Source: Flavobacteriales bacterium
GTDB lineage: Bacteria; Bacteroidota; Bacteroidia; Flavobacteriales; Flavobacteriaceae
DNA: 26,696 nt
Assembly (NCBI GenBank): GCA_027031025.1
Contig: JALVEJ010000185.1
Location: forward strand, 1 to 26,696
Direction: 5' to 3'
Shown here: positions 25,910 through 26,696 of the stretch, piece after piece
How the letters are laid out: every line of letters begins with the position of its first letter
Position numbering within the stretch: position 1 is the first letter of the stretch
Made by a program: the position numbers and the translations under genes
Notes under the pieces: generated by a model
Told to the model about the DNA's origin: nothing
The model's database searches: none
Seen by the model: only the letters and a program-made list of their open reading frames with translations

Positions 25910-25945
25910 GAAAGCTGTCCAAAAACCGGGCAGCTTTCGTCTTTC
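25910..25945 (+). terminator. Intrinsic terminator after susC-susD
   Basis: An 11-bp stem (25910-25920 with 25928-25938, one G-U pair) encloses a 7-base AAAAACC loop. It is followed by GTCTTTCTT, an interrupted and rather weak T tract. It lies 27 bases after the susD stop and before the pfkA promoter. Confidence 0.75.
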
Positions 25946-25969
25946 TTAACCAAATTTTTACTAAGCTAT

Positions 25970-26001
25970 TTTGTCTTATAAACCAAAGTTACTTACTTTT
26001 G
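25970..26001 (+). promoter_or_regulatory. Promoter of pfkA
   Basis: TTTG at 25970-25973, 20 bases, then TACTTTTG at 25994-26001: a full match to the Bacteroidota promoter. It lies between the susD terminator and the pfkA start, with a leader of roughly 55 bases. Confidence 0.7.
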
Positions 26002-26062
26002 TCACTGATTAAAAATCAATCGTTTCAAACAAATTTATTATCTTGCAACCAAATAACAAACA

Positions 26063-26696
26063 ATGAAGAAACAAATTCAAAATATAGCTGTTATGACTTC
26101 CGGAGGTGATGCCCCCGGAATGAATGCGGCTATTAGAGCCGTCATTAGAACTGCCGTTTTTTACAAGCTGGATCCTTTTGGAATTTACAGAGGATATGAA
26201 GGACTGATAGAAGGTGATATAGAACGTTTTAATGCCCGTAAGGTCAGTAATATTATCAATAGAGGTGGTACCATTTTAAAAACCGCACGTTCCAAAGAAT
26301 TTAGAACAGTGGAAGGGCGTAAAAAAGCCTATGAACAATTAAAAAAACACCATATTGATGCTTTAATCGTCATTGGTGGAGACGGGTCTTTTACAGGCGC
26401 TAAAATTTTTGCCGACGAATTTGATTTTCCGGTTATCGGTATTCCCGGAACCATTGATAACGATATTTTCGGAACAGATTTTACCATAGGATTTGATACA
26501 GCAAGTAATACGGCTACAGAAGCCATTGATAAAATACGTGATACCGCCAGTTCACATAATCGCTTATTCTTTATTGAAGTCATGGGACGCAATGCTGGGT
26601 TTCTGGCGCTTTATAGCGGCATAGCCGGAGGAGCGGAAGAAATATTAATACCCGAAGAAAATATCGGTATCGATAAGTTGGTCGAATCGTTGCGCC
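26063..26696 (+). CDS. pfkA: ATP-dependent 6-phosphofructokinase (3' partial)
   Basis: Converts fructose 6-phosphate to fructose 1,6-bisphosphate, the committed step of glycolysis. The frame is open from the ATG at 26063 to the end of the window, 211 codons of an expected 320 or so. I translated it by hand. MTSGGDAPGMNAAIRAVIRT opens the ATP site, TARSKEFRT follows, and GGDGS at 105-109 has Gly after Asp, which marks an ATP rather than a pyrophosphate user. PGTIDND at 128-134 contains the catalytic Asp, and FIEVMGRNAGFLAL is the sugar-phosphate site. It has its own promoter; co-function with susCD is not implied. Confidence 0.95.
   Translation, partial: MKKQIQNIAVMTSGGDAPGMNAAIRAVIRTAVFYKLDPFGIYRGYEGLIEGDIERFNARKVSNIINRGGTILKTARSKEFRTVEGRKKAYEQLKKHHIDALIVIGGDGSFTGAKIFADEFDFPVIGIPGTIDNDIFGTDFTIGFDTASNTATEAIDKIRDTASSHNRLFFIEVMGRNAGFLALYSGIAGGAEEILIPEENIGIDKLVESLR

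Noticed and set aside
1..26696. Mobile elements, CRISPR arrays, tRNA/rRNA genes, phage genes or defence systems
   Set aside because: No transposase, integrase, regularly spaced repeat, cloverleaf or defence-family motif was seen on reading; the window is continuous chromosomal housekeeping plus the secretion and SusCD genes.

Overview
The window is an AT-rich chromosomal segment from a member of the Bacteroidota, most likely a flavobacterium or close relative. The evidence is a complete gliding/type IX secretion core (gldK-gldL-gldM-gldN) with a gldJ fragment nearby, a SusC/SusD pair, Bacteroidota-type promoters (TTTG, about 20 bases, TAnnTTTG), A-rich leaders without clear Shine-Dalgarno sequences, and clade-typical proteins such as the duplicated DUF1599 protein. 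The gene content is mostly chromosomal housekeeping. I see no phage, insertion sequence, integron, CRISPR array, tRNA or rRNA, and no gene-free stretch longer than 300 bases (the largest gaps are about 160-190 bases).

Layout. 1-1165: 3' part of gldJ, ended by a strong intrinsic terminator. 1267-4846: topA and an arginase-fold gene one base apart. 4958-9754: a clear promoter, then gldK, gldL, gldM and gldN, then a strong terminator. 9767-15175: a promoter and a tight co-directional block of prfA, a signal-less BtuF-like protein, mazG, a TPR sensor kinase and coaX. 15165-17978 (minus strand): carbamate kinase, then DUF1599, GNAT acetyltransferase and a TatD-like hydrolase, the last two joined by a TGATG overlap. 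18126-19870 (plus): a small MazG-like pyrophosphohydrolase and an MgtC/DUF4010 membrane protein. 19841-21328 (minus): rsmE and a DUF2461 protein. 21498-25945: susC-susD and a terminator. 25970-end: promoter and 5' part of pfkA.

How the genes work together. GldL and GldM form the inner-membrane proton-driven motor of the type IX secretion system. GldK and GldN form the periplasmic ring below the outer membrane, and GldJ is the associated lipoprotein that stabilises GldK. The other genes cover DNA topology, translation termination, nucleotide-pool cleaning, CoA synthesis, rRNA methylation, outer-membrane nutrient uptake and glycolysis.

I did not find a convincing wholly new system. The points most worth a second look are: the arginase-fold protein next to the secretion genes, which has lost three of the six usual metal ligands; the BtuF-like binding protein with no export signal, coupled to mazG; an orphan TPR-LytS-type kinase in a housekeeping operon; a CoaX whose GTDL motif differs from the GxDR I expect in flavobacteria; and a SusCD pair with no enzymes or regulator beside it.
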